Shown: positions 8,575-16,647, numbered from the stretch's first letter. The stretch: DNA of 25,097 nt from Arenicellales bacterium (GCA_029287965.1 JARFQC010000012.1:1-25097), one strand, 5' to 3'. The notes: generated by a model from the letters alone, not told the origin. Made by a program: numbers and translations.

Positions 8575-10292
8575 GTATGGCTTCTGCGCATTGTTCCGGC
8601 CGACTCGGCGTAGTCTCCACCGGTTGAAACCGGTATCGACAGGTTTTCCGGGATGGGACGGCCGAGTATGCGGTACAGCTGATCCAGCTGGTGACGGAAA
8701 AGGTAGTCGAAGTCCCTGACGCTTTCGGAAGGATTATAGTCACCGAACCACCAGAACCAGTCGGAGCCTTCACAGATCGCCAGCTGGCGGCTCGCCTTCA
8801 GGCGTGAGGTTTCATCGAGTTCATTCGCCATCAGCACTTCGTCATAGACCTGCTTGGCTTCAATCAGCAGGTCCCAGGCACGGTTTTTCTCCGGTTCTCC
8901 TATCCAGGTGGAGAATGTGCCATACACCCAGCTGCCGGGGCATAGCTTTTTCATTGGCTGCACCCTGGCAGTGTCGCGTGCGGTATCGAAGTCTGTCGTT
9001 TCTATGCGCGGATGATCAGTCAGGCTGGCATATAGCCTGTCGATGAAGTGCCAGGCATTGTCCGGATAGTACTCCCAGGCATTCTCGCCATCGAGTATCA
9101 CGGCGACAATATGTTCACTGGCCTGATCACCGAAGAAGTCGGCGATGTTGACCAGGTGGGAGGTGAAGTCTGCGACCGCGTCCGCCGCATCCCACTTGTT
9201 GTATTCAAAGCCGATCAGGTCGGACAGTCCGTCATCACGGAAATACAGGCAGCAGTCCGTATCGTCGATCCGGAATGGCGTGAACAGGGCTCTTTTACTG
9301 TGCATTTCTTCAGGATCACAGCCTGATAGCGTACAGCTGTTGTGCCAGACGCCTTCCCCCGAGGCCGTCCAGTGAAGCTGGTATTTATCCAGCAGATCAA
9401 TAGCGTCGTCACTGATGCCGCCTTCCGAGAACCAGATGCCTTTCGGTGCATGGCCGAAATGTTCGCTGAACACGTCTATACCGTGCTGCATGTGCCAGTC
9501 AGACCGGTCATGGCCGCCGGGATAACGCGCGTTTTCCGGCTTGGGTGCTTCCGGCTGGGCGCAGTCCATATTGTCGAAGCTGTTCAGCAGCGGAACAATG
9601 GGATGGCTGTACGGAGTCATAGACAATTCCACCTGCCCGCGCTCGGCAAGCTTGCGATAGCGCGGCAGTATCTCGTCATGACAGTTGTAGATCAGTTCAA
9701 TGAGAGACTGCCTGTCCTGGTGGGTGAAATAGCGCCCCTTGCTCATCAGGTAGCGAGCCGTATCCGTCTGCTTCAGTGAGTGGCCCAGCCAGGCGAGATG
9801 AAACCAGGTAAGCAGATCCAGAAAATACTGGGCATCGAGATAGGGCAGCCGATCCAGGTCCACCTCAGGCTCACCTGTCGGATAGCTCGATGTGACCATT
9901 TCCAGGAGATCCACGAACACCGGGTACGGATTGATCATGTGCTCGCCATTGGCACGGCGACAGGCGCGGACAAGTTCCCGCCTGATTTCGGTGTCATCGG
10001 GTATCGGGTGTACCCCGGCAAGGAAGTTCAGCAGCGGATCACCCATGGGCCGGCCGTGCTTCAGGTAATCACTCAACTGGTTGCGGTAGTCGTCTATCTG
10101 TTCCAGCAGTACCGGTGCAAAATTCACTACCACGCGCATCTGCGGGTGGCGTTCCAGGTGCATGGCCATGTCGGAATAATCCTTGATGGTATGCAGGTAC
10201 ACCCACGGCAGGCGGAAGTCACCGTCCAGCCCCTCCCGGTAGTACGGTTGATGCATATGCCAGCACAGTACCAGCTTGATCCGGTTGCTCAT
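8571..10292 (-). CDS. Glycoside hydrolase family 57 protein (alpha-amylase/amylopullulanase/glucanotransferase-like)
   Basis: This 573-residue protein is a GH57 enzyme. Evidence: HQP box at 14-16 (WHMHQPYY), 'MTPYSHPIVPLL' at 225-236, nucleophile Glu290 in 'KGIWFSEGGISDDA', the 'VILDGENAWEYY' box at 398-409 with the expected acid Asp401, and a C-terminal 'CEGSDWFWWFGDYNPSE' block. Together these identify the class usually annotated 'alpha-amylase/alpha-mannosidase (GH57)'. No signal peptide is present, so it should act in the cytoplasm on glycogen-derived glucans. Substrate could be alpha-1,4 or alpha-1,6 linkages; this family includes amylases, pullulanases, branching enzymes and transferases, and I cannot tell which from motifs alone. 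It lies 9 bases after glgC and shares ATGA with malQ, implying tight coupling. Confidence 0.93.
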   Translation of the reverse strand: MSNRIKLVLCWHMHQPYYREGLDGDFRLPWVYLHTIKDYSDMAMHLERHPQMRVVVNFAPVLLEQIDDYRNQLSDYLKHGRPMGDPLLNFLAGVHPIPDDTEIRRELVRACRRANGEHMINPYPVFVDLLEMVTSSYPTGEPEVDLDRLPYLDAQYFLDLLTWFHLAWLGHSLKQTDTARYLMSKGRYFTHQDRQSLIELIYNCHDEILPRYRKLAERGQVELSMTPYSHPIVPLLNSFDNMDCAQPEAPKPENARYPGGHDRSDWHMQHGIDVFSEHFGHAPKGIWFSEGGISDDAIDLLDKYQLHWTASGEGVWHNSCTLSGCDPEEMHSKRALFTPFRIDDTDCCLYFRDDGLSDLIGFEYNKWDAADAVADFTSHLVNIADFFGDQASEHIVAVILDGENAWEYYPDNAWHFIDRLYASLTDHPRIETTDFDTARDTARVQPMKKLCPGSWVYGTFSTWIGEPEKNRAWDLLIEAKQVYDEVLMANELDETSRLKASRQLAICEGSDWFWWFGDYNPSESVRDFDYLFRHQLDQLYRILGRPIPENLSIPVSTGGDYAESAGTMRRSHT

Positions 10293-10301
10293 GATTGGTC
10301 G

Positions 10302-11603
10302 TCAGTTGGTTTTGTAGATGTCCTGGTGGAGCATATCCGGAGTGACAAGCACTACGCCGCCCGGCGTCACATGGAAGCGCTTGCGATCCTCTTCCAGGTC
10401 TTCGCCGATCACCATGTTGTCCTCGATGATGCACGACTTATCGATGATCGCGTTCTGGATGCGGCAATTGCTGCCGATCAGCACCTTGGGCAGGATGACG
10501 CTGTCCTTGACGTGGCTGTATGACTCGATGGTGCTGCCAAAGAACACCACCGACCGTTTGATCCTGGCACCGGAAACAATACAACCGGCCGAAATCAGCG
10601 AATCAATGGCCTCGCCCCGGCGGCCCTCGTCATCAAAGATAAACTTCGCCGGAGGATTCTGTGTCTGGTAGGTCCAGATAGGCCAATGCCGGTCATACAG
10701 ATTCAGTTCCGGGGATATCTCACACAATTCCATGTTGGCGCGCCAGTAGGAATCAATGGAACCGACGTCCCGCCAGTAGGCCGGCTCGCCATCTTCATTC
10801 CTGAAGGGATAGGCCATGACTTTCGAGTCTTTGATGCTGGACGGGATAATATCCTTGCCGAAATCATGCGAAGAATTTTCATCAGCCGCATCTTCGATGA
10901 GCCGCGAAACGAGAAATTCCGTTGAAAACACATAAATGCCCATCGAGGCGAGTGACTGGTCCGGGTCTGCCGGAGTCGGCTCCGGATCGTCAGGCTTTTC
11001 CGTGAAACTGGTGATGCGCCATTCCCCATCGACAGACATCACGCCAAAACTGCGGGCTTCCTCCCGCGGCACCTCGATACAACCTATGGTCAGATCGGCA
11101 TTGGACTCGACGTGATGCATGAGCATCTTGGAGTAGTCCATGCGGTAGATGTGATCGCCACCAAGGATGATGACGTAGTCGGGATAATGCCGGCGTATGA
11201 TGTCAATATTCTGGAAAACGGAGTCCGCCGTGCCCTGGTACCAGCTCTCACCACGCCGTTGCTGGGCAGGAATGATTTCAACCATCTCACCAATCTCGGC
11301 GCGCATGAAGCCCCATGCGCGCTGTATGTGCCTGATCAGTGAATGGGCCTTGTACTGGGTCAGGATGCCGATCGTGCGCAGCCCAGAATTGACACAGTTG
11401 GACAAGGCAAAGTCGATAATTCTGTATTTGCCTCCGAACGGCACCGCCGGCTTGGCGCGCCATTCAGTGAGCTGTTTCAGTCGCGAGCCCTTCCCCCCGG
11501 CCAGGACAAGGACGAGCGTAGTGCGTGTCAGCTCTGTGGAATGCTTCGTTTCTACATAGTATTTTTCAGTACGATTTTGCTTCTGCACGTCTTTACTGCG
11601 CAT
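10302..11603 (-). CDS. glgC: Glucose-1-phosphate adenylyltransferase (ADP-glucose pyrophosphorylase)
   Basis: This 433-residue enzyme makes ADP-glucose from ATP and glucose 1-phosphate, the committed step of bacterial glycogen synthesis. The nucleotidyltransferase loop 'LAGGKGSRL' is at 34-42, followed by 'RAKPAVPFGGKYRIIDFALSNC', then 'GTADSVFQN', 'GGDHIYRMDY', 'FGVMSVD', 'FTEKPDDP' and 'SLASMGIYVF'. The C-terminal left-handed beta-helix includes 'IDKSCIIEDNMVIGEDLEED'. The length matches E. coli GlgC (431). The ATG at 11603 lies 14 bases after the glk stop and is preceded by a GGGGTGG stretch that may serve as a ribosome site. The N-terminal 20 residues are charged and less conserved. Allosteric control (for example by fructose 1,6-bisphosphate) is usual in this class but cannot be verified here. 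Confidence 0.97.
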   Translation of the reverse strand: MRSKDVQKQNRTEKYYVETKHSTELTRTTLVLVLAGGKGSRLKQLTEWRAKPAVPFGGKYRIIDFALSNCVNSGLRTIGILTQYKAHSLIRHIQRAWGFMRAEIGEMVEIIPAQQRRGESWYQGTADSVFQNIDIIRRHYPDYVIILGGDHIYRMDYSKMLMHHVESNADLTIGCIEVPREEARSFGVMSVDGEWRITSFTEKPDDPEPTPADPDQSLASMGIYVFSTEFLVSRLIEDAADENSSHDFGKDIIPSSIKDSKVMAYPFRNEDGEPAYWRDVGSIDSYWRANMELCEISPELNLYDRHWPIWTYQTQNPPAKFIFDDEGRRGEAIDSLISAGCIVSGARIKRSVVFFGSTIESYSHVKDSVILPKVLIGSNCRIQNAIIDKSCIIEDNMVIGEDLEEDRKRFHVTPGGVVLVTPDMLHQDIYKTN

Positions 11604-11617
11604 ACCGTGCCACCCCG

Positions 11618-12586
11618 TTATTTTCCGTTGCTAGTTAGAATTGTTTTACCGTGCGCCAGCGCACCCTGCAGACCAAGGTCTTCGTTCAGCACCAGTATGA
11701 CTGGAATGCAGGACACCAGATGAGACATACGACCCTTGGCTGAATAATACTCCATAAACTCGCCGGTTTTGAGCCATTCCTGCATCTTTGGCGCAATTCC
11801 GCCGGCAATATACAAGCCGCCGAACGGCTGGAATAAAAGTGCCAGGTTGCCGGCAAAGGCGGCCAGGATGCGCGTAAACAACGCCAGCGTTCTGGAGCTG
11901 ACATCATCAGCGCCGATCTTCGCGCGGTCGCCTATCTCCGCGGCTGTCGGGACGCTGCCCGCTTCATCTCCGGCAATAAATCTATACAGCTCGACCATCC
12001 CGGGGCCTGACAGTATGCGTTCATAGGATACGTGATCCGGGTAGCGTTCATTGAGGTAGTCAAGCAAGCGTTTCTGTTCATCGTCCAGCGGGGCAAAGTC
12101 CACGTGTCCGCCTTCTGTCACCATCGGCAGTCCGTCACCGACCATGTAGGCCATACCCAGCCCGGTGCCGGCACCGGTGACCACGCGAGGCCGCTGCGGC
12201 TGCCTGGCTGCGTGGTTTAATGTAAGGGCGTCGTCTTCAGTGAGCACGGACAGTCCGTTTGCAGCAGCCTGGAAATCATTAATGAAAACGACCCTGCTGA
12301 CCGGGAAATCCGAACATATACGATTACTGTCCAGCGACCATGGCAGGTTGGTCAAACGCGCATGTTTACCGTGGATAACACCCGGCAGGGCCAGTACGAG
12401 CAGGTCAATCTGTTCGTCCGATAATGCATTGTCCGACAGAAAGTGCCGGTAGAGTGCATTGAAGTCAGGCCATTGAGCGCTTGGATAGCGCCTGGTCAAA
12501 ACCTGGCCCGAGCCTTGCTCGCCGGTGATGGAGGCGATGGCAAAGCGGCTGCTGGTTCCGCCGATATCTGCGGCGACTAGGCGCAT
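11618..12586 (-). CDS. glk: Glucokinase
   Basis: This 322-residue protein, from ATG 12586, phosphorylates free glucose with ATP. It belongs to the E. coli Glk type rather than the ROK type, since no CxCGxxGC zinc box is present. Motifs are phosphate loop DIGGTSSRFA at 7-16, 'VFINDFQAAANGL' with catalytic Asp104, 'TGAGTGLGMAY', 'TEGGHVDFAP', 'SYERILSGPGMVELYR' and 'FGGLYIAGGIAP'. A TTG at 12601 would add five residues and overlap the msrB stop, but ATG 12586 fits the family N-terminus better; neither has a strong ribosome site. It sits between msrB and glgC. Glucose freed by MalQ could be captured by it, an inference from operon position. Phosphoglucomutase, needed to join glucose 6-phosphate to GlgC, is not in the window. 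Confidence 0.93.
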   Translation of the reverse strand: MRLVAADIGGTSSRFAIASITGEQGSGQVLTRRYPSAQWPDFNALYRHFLSDNALSDEQIDLLVLALPGVIHGKHARLTNLPWSLDSNRICSDFPVSRVVFINDFQAAANGLSVLTEDDALTLNHAARQPQRPRVVTGAGTGLGMAYMVGDGLPMVTEGGHVDFAPLDDEQKRLLDYLNERYPDHVSYERILSGPGMVELYRFIAGDEAGSVPTAAEIGDRAKIGADDVSSRTLALFTRILAAFAGNLALLFQPFGGLYIAGGIAPKMQEWLKTGEFMEYYSAKGRMSHLVSCIPVILVLNEDLGLQGALAHGKTILTSNGK

Positions 12587-12597
12587 TCGTGACGGGC

Positions 12598-13005
12598 TCA
12601 ATCCGTATCTTCTGTCCTGTCCAACTTGAGGGAGAGCGAATTTACACAGTAGCGCAGGCCGGTAGGTTGCGGCCCGTCGGGGAAGACGTGTCCCAGGTGT
12701 GCGCCACAGCTGTCGCAGATGATTTCCGTTCTTTCGCGGCTGAGCTTGTTATCTGCTTCTTCACGGATAATGTTGCTTGCGATCGGGGCGTAAAAGCTTG
12801 GCCAGCCGGTGCCGGAGTCAAATTTAGCGTCTGATTTGAACAACGGTTCACCGCAACAGCGGCAACGATAGATTCCGTCATCCTTGCTATCGAAATATTC
12901 GCCGCTGAATGCCGGTTCGGTGCCCTTTTGCCGACACACTTCGAATTCTGCATCGCTAAGCTCACTGCGCCATTCATCATCGGTCTTGTTGATCTTATTC
13001 GTCAT
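12598..13005 (-). CDS. msrB: Peptide-methionine (R)-S-oxide reductase
   Basis: This 135-residue cytoplasmic enzyme reduces methionine-R-sulfoxide in proteins. Two zinc pairs are visible (C48/C51 and C97/C100). The signature 'GHVFPDGPQPTGLRYCVNS' carries the catalytic Cys120, and the substrate-pocket 'FDSGTGWPSF' lies at 62-71. E. coli MsrB has a Cys in the equivalent of T66, used as the resolving cysteine, so this protein belongs to the group that must be recycled another way. The ATG at 13005 overlaps the pgpA stop by 4 bases, and the stop lies 11 bases before glk. There is no signal peptide and no MsrA fusion. A redox link to glycogen genes is not implied; linkage looks like simple cotranscription. 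Confidence 0.96.
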   Translation of the reverse strand: MTNKINKTDDEWRSELSDAEFEVCRQKGTEPAFSGEYFDSKDDGIYRCRCCGEPLFKSDAKFDSGTGWPSFYAPIASNIIREEADNKLSRERTEIICDSCGAHLGHVFPDGPQPTGLRYCVNSLSLKLDRTEDTD

Positions 13006-13496
13006 AGCTGTCCCGCCAGGTACATCAAAATGTGCAGTATGATCAAACCATAGAGCCCGGCCAGCACATCATCAATCATGATGCCCAGACCGCCCTTCAT
13101 CCTGCTGTCGACCAGGCCGATCGGCCAGGGTTTAAGGATATCGAAAAACCTGAACAGCGCAAAGCCGGCCACTACCCAGATCAGCGACGCCGGCACAGCT
13201 GTCATGGTGACAAGAAATCCGACTATCTCATCCCACACGATACCGGGATGATCTTCCACGCCCAGGTCTGCGGACGTCCTGCCGCACAGGTATATGCCGA
13301 TGCCAAACATGACCAGGGTCACCAGCAGGTACTGCCAGAGCGGCAAACCGCTGAGCAGGATGAAGACAGGTATGGCCGCAAGCGTGCCAAACGTCCCCGG
13401 CGCGACCGGGCTCAGTCCCGAGCCAAAGCCGAATGCCAGCCAGTGCACCGGGTTGCGCAGCAGTTCAGGCCGCTTGCTGTCCGCCGATTCATTCAT
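13002..13496 (-). CDS. pgpA: Phosphatidylglycerophosphatase A
   Basis: This 164-residue inner-membrane phosphatase converts phosphatidylglycerol phosphate to phosphatidylglycerol. Family boxes present are 'GSGLSPVAPGTFGTLAAIP' (about 25-43), 'IVWDEIVGF' with acidic metal ligands (about 86-94), 'FRFFDILKPWPIG' and 'IDDVLAGLYG'. About four hydrophobic segments (approximately 38-50, 52-72, 90-115 and 140-160) agree with the known topology. The ATG at 13496 overlaps the thiL stop by 8 bases and the stop overlaps msrB by 4. The thiL-pgpA order is common in gammaproteobacteria and supports the call. Confidence 0.96.
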   Translation of the reverse strand: MNESADSKRPELLRNPVHWLAFGFGSGLSPVAPGTFGTLAAIPVFILLSGLPLWQYLLVTLVMFGIGIYLCGRTSADLGVEDHPGIVWDEIVGFLVTMTAVPASLIWVVAGFALFRFFDILKPWPIGLVDSRMKGGLGIMIDDVLAGLYGLIILHILMYLAGQL

Positions 13497-14469
13497 TGAA
13501 ATGCTTATACCCCCCGCCGCTGTTCAGTGACTGCACAGTTCCGTCGTCACCATGCAGAGACAGACCTTCCTGTGCGGTGATTGTACCAATCGGAATAACC
13601 GGTGCCAGCGCGGTTGACCATGCAGACAGCAGCCCGGGCAGCTGTGCCTGCGGAACGGTGGCACATAATTCGTAGTCATCACCGCCATTCAGAACCATGC
13701 TCAGCACTTCTGCATCATCAATGCCTGCCCGCCGCGCAGCCTGCTGCATGGTTTCTGATACGGGCAGTTTTTCAGCATACAATTCTGCGCCGACCTGACT
13801 GGCTGCGATAATGTGGCCCAGGTCGGAGGATAATCCATCCGAAACATCGATCATTGCCGACGCGTACCTGGCCAGCAATGCCCCCTCTTCCAGGCGCGGC
13901 ATCGGACAGTCGAGTCGCTTGTTCAGGAAAGCGGTGTTCGCATCGTCCAATGCAATATCGTTGCTTCTGCATCGCAGCGCCATGGCAGCGTCGCCCAATG
14001 CGCCGGTCACGAGAATGGCATCCCCGACGGCGGCGTTATCGCGGCAGATTGCCTTTTGCCTGGCTGCGGTACCGATCATGGTGATGGTTATCGACAATGG
14101 TCCGCTGGTTGTATCACCGCCTACCAGGCTGACACCACTGCTCTCGGCCAGCTTGTGCAGAGAAGCAGAGAATGCCTTCAGCCATGATTCATCCGGTTCC
14201 GGCAGTGTCAGCGCAAGGGTAAACCAGGCCGGACGGCCGCCCATCGCAGCGATATCACTGAGATTGACGGCCAGTGCCTTGTGGCCGAGTGAAGCGGGAT
14301 CCGCGTCAGGAAAGAAATGCACCCCGGATACGAGGGTATCGGTGCTGACCAGCAGCTGACAGTCAGCCGGGCAGTCGAGAATTGCAGCATCGTCACCAAT
14401 CCCGCGGGCTACGTGCCCGGGCAACGGACGGACATCGAAGTACTGCCTGATGAGAGAAAACTCGTCCAC
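13489..14469 (-). CDS. thiL: Thiamine-monophosphate kinase
   Basis: This 326-residue kinase phosphorylates thiamine monophosphate to the active cofactor thiamine diphosphate. It has the AIR-synthase/ThiL fold. Evidence is GIGDDAAIL near residue 23, 'VSTDTLVSGVHFF' with metal-binding Asp, 'LGHKALAVNLSDIAAMGG', 'GGDTTSGPLSI', 'VTGALGDAA', 'MIDVSDGLSSDLGHI' and 'LNGGDDYELCATV'. Translation begins at a GTG at 14469 whose first base is also the last base of the nusB TAG stop, so the two are probably translationally coupled. The C-terminus overlaps pgpA by 8 bases. The length matches the E. coli protein (325). Confidence 0.96.
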   Translation of the reverse strand: MDEFSLIRQYFDVRPLPGHVARGIGDDAAILDCPADCQLLVSTDTLVSGVHFFPDADPASLGHKALAVNLSDIAAMGGRPAWFTLALTLPEPDESWLKAFSASLHKLAESSGVSLVGGDTTSGPLSITITMIGTAARQKAICRDNAAVGDAILVTGALGDAAMALRCRSNDIALDDANTAFLNKRLDCPMPRLEEGALLARYASAMIDVSDGLSSDLGHIIAASQVGAELYAEKLPVSETMQQAARRAGIDDAEVLSMVLNGGDDYELCATVPQAQLPGLLSAWSTALAPVIPIGTITAQEGLSLHGDDGTVQSLNSGGGYKHFNE

Positions 14470-14900
14470 TAACGCTGAGCAGCGACTTCGAGTTCTCTTA
14501 CGGTTGCGACCATCTTGTCGAGAATTCCGTTGATAAAACGATAGCTGTTGTCGGAGCCGAATGTCTTGGCCAGCTCGATGGCTTCATTTATGACAACGCG
14601 GTAGGGAATCTCATGATGGTGGGTCAGCTCAAACACGGACAGCCTGAGAATGGCCCGTTCAATGGGATCGACCTTGCCCATTTCGCGGTCCAGAAAAGGC
14701 CCTGCTGCGGCATCGATCTCGGTAATCTGTTTGGGGATATCACTGATCAGGTGCTGAAAGTATTCCAGGTCACTGTGTGCAAGCTTGCGGTCTGACAGGA
14801 AACTCTTTTCGATTTCCAGCCTGTTCTGCTGGGTCATGTCCCACTGGTACAGCGCCTGCACCGCGGCCTGCCGCGCCAGGTGGCGGCTTCCGGATTTCAT
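14469..14900 (-). CDS. nusB: Transcription antitermination protein NusB
   Basis: This 143-residue all-helical RNA-binding factor acts with NusE (S10), NusA and NusG in rRNA operon antitermination. The basic N-terminus 'GSRHLARQAAVQALYQWD' binds boxA RNA. The C-terminal blocks 'VDPIERAILRLSVFEL', 'PYRVVINEAIELAKTFGSD' and 'FINGILDKM' are diagnostic. The length is normal (E. coli 139). The start ATG shares one base with the ribH stop (TGATG), and its stop shares one base with the thiL GTG. The ribH-nusB-thiL order is a common gammaproteobacterial arrangement. Confidence 0.97.
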   Translation of the reverse strand: MKSGSRHLARQAAVQALYQWDMTQQNRLEIEKSFLSDRKLAHSDLEYFQHLISDIPKQITEIDAAAGPFLDREMGKVDPIERAILRLSVFELTHHHEIPYRVVINEAIELAKTFGSDNSYRFINGILDKMVATVRELEVAAQR

Positions 14901-15376
14901 CAGCTGCCGATAGTCTTGAGCAGATCGACCATCTCAACTGCGGAGACAGCTGCCTCTGCCCCCTTATTGCCTGCCTTGGTACCGGCACGCTCGACAGCCT
15001 GCTCGATGGTATCGGTAGTCAGAACGCCGAAAATGACGGGCAGGTCTTCCGCCAGGCCGACCTGGGCAAGCCCTTTGCTGCATTCACCGGCCACATAGTC
15101 AAAGTGAGGGGTGCTTCCACGGATCACCGCGCCAAGCGCGATCAGCGCATCATAGCGCCCGGTGCGTGCGGCCCGCTGTGCGGTGATGGGCATTTCATAG
15201 GCGCCCGGCACACGGATGATCTCAATGTCGTCGCGTTCAACACCATGGCGCACCAGTGCATCAACGGCACCTTCAACCAGGCGCTCAACGATGAATGAAT
15301 TGAATCGCGCGGCGAGTATGCAGAACTTTGCATCTCCTGCATTAAAATTCCCGCTTATTGACTTGATATGACTCAT
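14900..15376 (-). CDS. ribH: 6,7-dimethyl-8-ribityllumazine synthase
   Basis: This 158-residue enzyme condenses the RibD-derived pyrimidine with the RibB product to form lumazine, the substrate of RibE. Motifs are 'ILAARFNSFIVERLVEGA' (aromatic residue stacking on the pyrimidine), 'IIRVPGAYEMPI', 'ALGAVIRGSTPHFDYVA' with phosphate-binding residues, and 'FGVLTTDTIEQAVERAG'. The length and boxes match the icosahedral or pentameric bacterial enzyme. The ATG at 15376 lies 17 bases after the ribB stop with a weak CGGAA ribosome site. It overlaps nusB by one base. Confidence 0.97.
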   Translation of the reverse strand: MSHIKSISGNFNAGDAKFCILAARFNSFIVERLVEGAVDALVRHGVERDDIEIIRVPGAYEMPITAQRAARTGRYDALIALGAVIRGSTPHFDYVAGECSKGLAQVGLAEDLPVIFGVLTTDTIEQAVERAGTKAGNKGAEAAVSAVEMVDLLKTIGS

Positions 15377-15393
15377 TATTTTTTCCGCTATCG

Positions 15394-16512
15394 CTAATTT
15401 GTGATGAATTCTACCACTTCGAGGTCGAAACCGGCCAGTGAGTGCATGATCAGCGGCGAACCGCTCAGTACACGCATCTTGCGCACACCTATGTCCGCCA
15501 GTATCTGGGCACCTGCGCCGAATGTCCTCAAGGTCTCCGCATCGGCACCGGAATCCGCTTCATCCTGCTTGCCCAGCGTTTCTATTAATCGGCCTTTCAG
15601 CTTGTCAAGCAGGTCTGCATCACCCGATTCGTAGTTCAGGATCACCAGTACCCCGGTATCTTCTTCAGCCAGCCGTTCGGCAGAGCTGAGGATGGTCCAG
15701 CCAGTGTCTTCCTGCAGATCCGAGAGCAAATCGGAAATACCGGTATGAACCTGCACGCGTATCAGCGGTGCATTACTTTCTTCTATCTTGCCACGCACCA
15801 GTGCCAGGTGGGCATTGCCGTTGAGCGTATCGCGGTAAACGATAGCGTTGAAACGGCCATAGCGCGTGTCTATCCGGGTCTCGCCTTCCCGGCGCAGAAT
15901 TGAATCATGTCGGCGTCGGTAGCGGATAAGATCTTCTATCGTTCCTATGCGTAAATCGTGCTCCCTGGCAAACTCGACCAGGTCAGGCATGCGCGCCATG
16001 CTGCCGTCTTCCTTGAGAATTTCGCAGATCACGCTGGCCGGCTGATACCCGGCGAGTGCAGCCAGGTCAACGCCTGCCTCGGTGTGGCCTGCCCGCGACA
16101 GGACACCACCTTCCTGCGCCATCAGCGGAAATACATGACCGGGTGTAACGATATCGGCAGGCTGAACGTCGGGATTGACGGCCGCCTTGACCGTAACGGC
16201 ACGATCGGCAGCGGAGATGCCGGTTGTCACGCCCTCTGCCGCTTCGATGGAGACGGTGAAATTCGTGGCATATGGTGTGCGATTGTTATCGACCATCAAG
16301 GGCAGTTCCAGGCGCCTGCAGTGCTCGCCGGTCAACGTCAGGCAGATCAGGCCGCGGCCATAGCGCGCCATGAAATTAATCGCGTCAGGCGTTATGCATT
16401 CAGCCGCCATCACGAGATCGCCTTCATTTTCCCGGTCCTCGTCATCCATGAGGATAACCATCTTGCCCTGGCGCAGGTCGTCAATGATGTCTTCAGTGCT
16501 GTCCAGGCTCAT
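15394..16512 (-). CDS. ribB: 3,4-dihydroxy-2-butanone-4-phosphate synthase with degenerate GTP cyclohydrolase II domain (RibBX type)
   Basis: This 372-residue protein has two domains. Residues 1-205 are a full DHBP synthase that makes the four-carbon unit of riboflavin from ribulose 5-phosphate: acidic loop DDEDRENEGD at 23-32, 'TPGHVFPL' and the RAGHTEA box at 140-146. Residues 212-372 align with GTP cyclohydrolase II ('DTRYGRFNAIVYRDTLNG', 'FGAGAQILADIGVRKMRVL'). However, the zinc-cysteine segment is replaced by 'TGISDLLSDLQEDTGW', no cysteine occurs after C163, and the RGxEGRGIGL catalytic box is absent. Pipelines may label it bifunctional RibBA, but the second activity should be missing, as in the RibBX variant known in Proteobacteria. 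The leader is the structured repeat at 16529-16841. The ribosome site is weak. Confidence 0.95.
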   Translation of the reverse strand: MSLDSTEDIIDDLRQGKMVILMDDEDRENEGDLVMAAECITPDAINFMARYGRGLICLTLTGEHCRRLELPLMVDNNRTPYATNFTVSIEAAEGVTTGISAADRAVTVKAAVNPDVQPADIVTPGHVFPLMAQEGGVLSRAGHTEAGVDLAALAGYQPASVICEILKEDGSMARMPDLVEFAREHDLRIGTIEDLIRYRRRHDSILRREGETRIDTRYGRFNAIVYRDTLNGNAHLALVRGKIEESNAPLIRVQVHTGISDLLSDLQEDTGWTILSSAERLAEEDTGVLVILNYESGDADLLDKLKGRLIETLGKQDEADSGADAETLRTFGAGAQILADIGVRKMRVLSGSPLIMHSLAGFDLEVVEFITN

Positions 16513-16536
16513 AGGCTGTATCCGCTGGTTAGGGAG

Positions 16537-16569
16537 CTCTGTTCAATTCGCTTTGCGAAATTATCAGAA
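16537..16569. repeat. Unit A apical hairpin
   Basis: Arms at 16537-16551 and 16555-16569 flank a TTT loop. The inner five pairs (TTCGC/GCGAA) are perfect, and 11 of 15 positions pair in all. It is the counterpart of the stronger hairpin in unit B. Confidence 0.6.
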
Positions 16570-16587
16570 CCCCCTGTAAGTTTTTAA

Positions 16588-16647
16588 CGGGGGAAGGGTA
16601 TGTTATATCAAAGGCTTTCTGGTTGTCTCATCAGCACCCTTCCCCCG
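16588..16647. repeat. Perfect 12-base inverted repeat in unit A
   Basis: CGGGGGAAGGGT at 16588-16599 and ACCCTTCCCCCG at 16636-16647 are exact inverse complements separated by 36 bases. Unit B has a weaker version at 16744-16754 and 16790-16800 (9 of 11 positions pair, counting a G-T wobble). The GGGGG at 16589-16593 could instead pair with CCCCC at 16570-16574, so two folds exclude each other. Confidence 0.7.
16602..16629 (-). promoter_or_regulatory. Possible promoter for ribB inside unit A
   Basis: On the minus strand GAGACA (16629-16624) and TATAAC (16607-16602) resemble -35 and -10 boxes with a 16-base spacer, about 90 bases upstream of the ribB start. Match is moderate, and unit B does not keep it well, so this is weak. 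Confidence 0.22.

Noticed and set aside
9780..10523. 247-codon open frame on the plus strand opposite the GH57/glgC junction
   Set aside because: It is antisense to two clear genes, has no recognisable motif and no ribosome site, and such frames are expected opposite codon-biased genes.
12587..12601. TTG start for glucokinase overlapping the msrB stop
   Set aside because: It adds five residues not expected at the family N-terminus; ATG 12586 is preferred, although the ribosome site is weak for both.
15958..16587. 209-codon open frame on the plus strand opposite ribB and entering the repeat
   Set aside because: It is antisense to the conserved DHBP synthase domain; the part in the repeat is not kept in the second unit.
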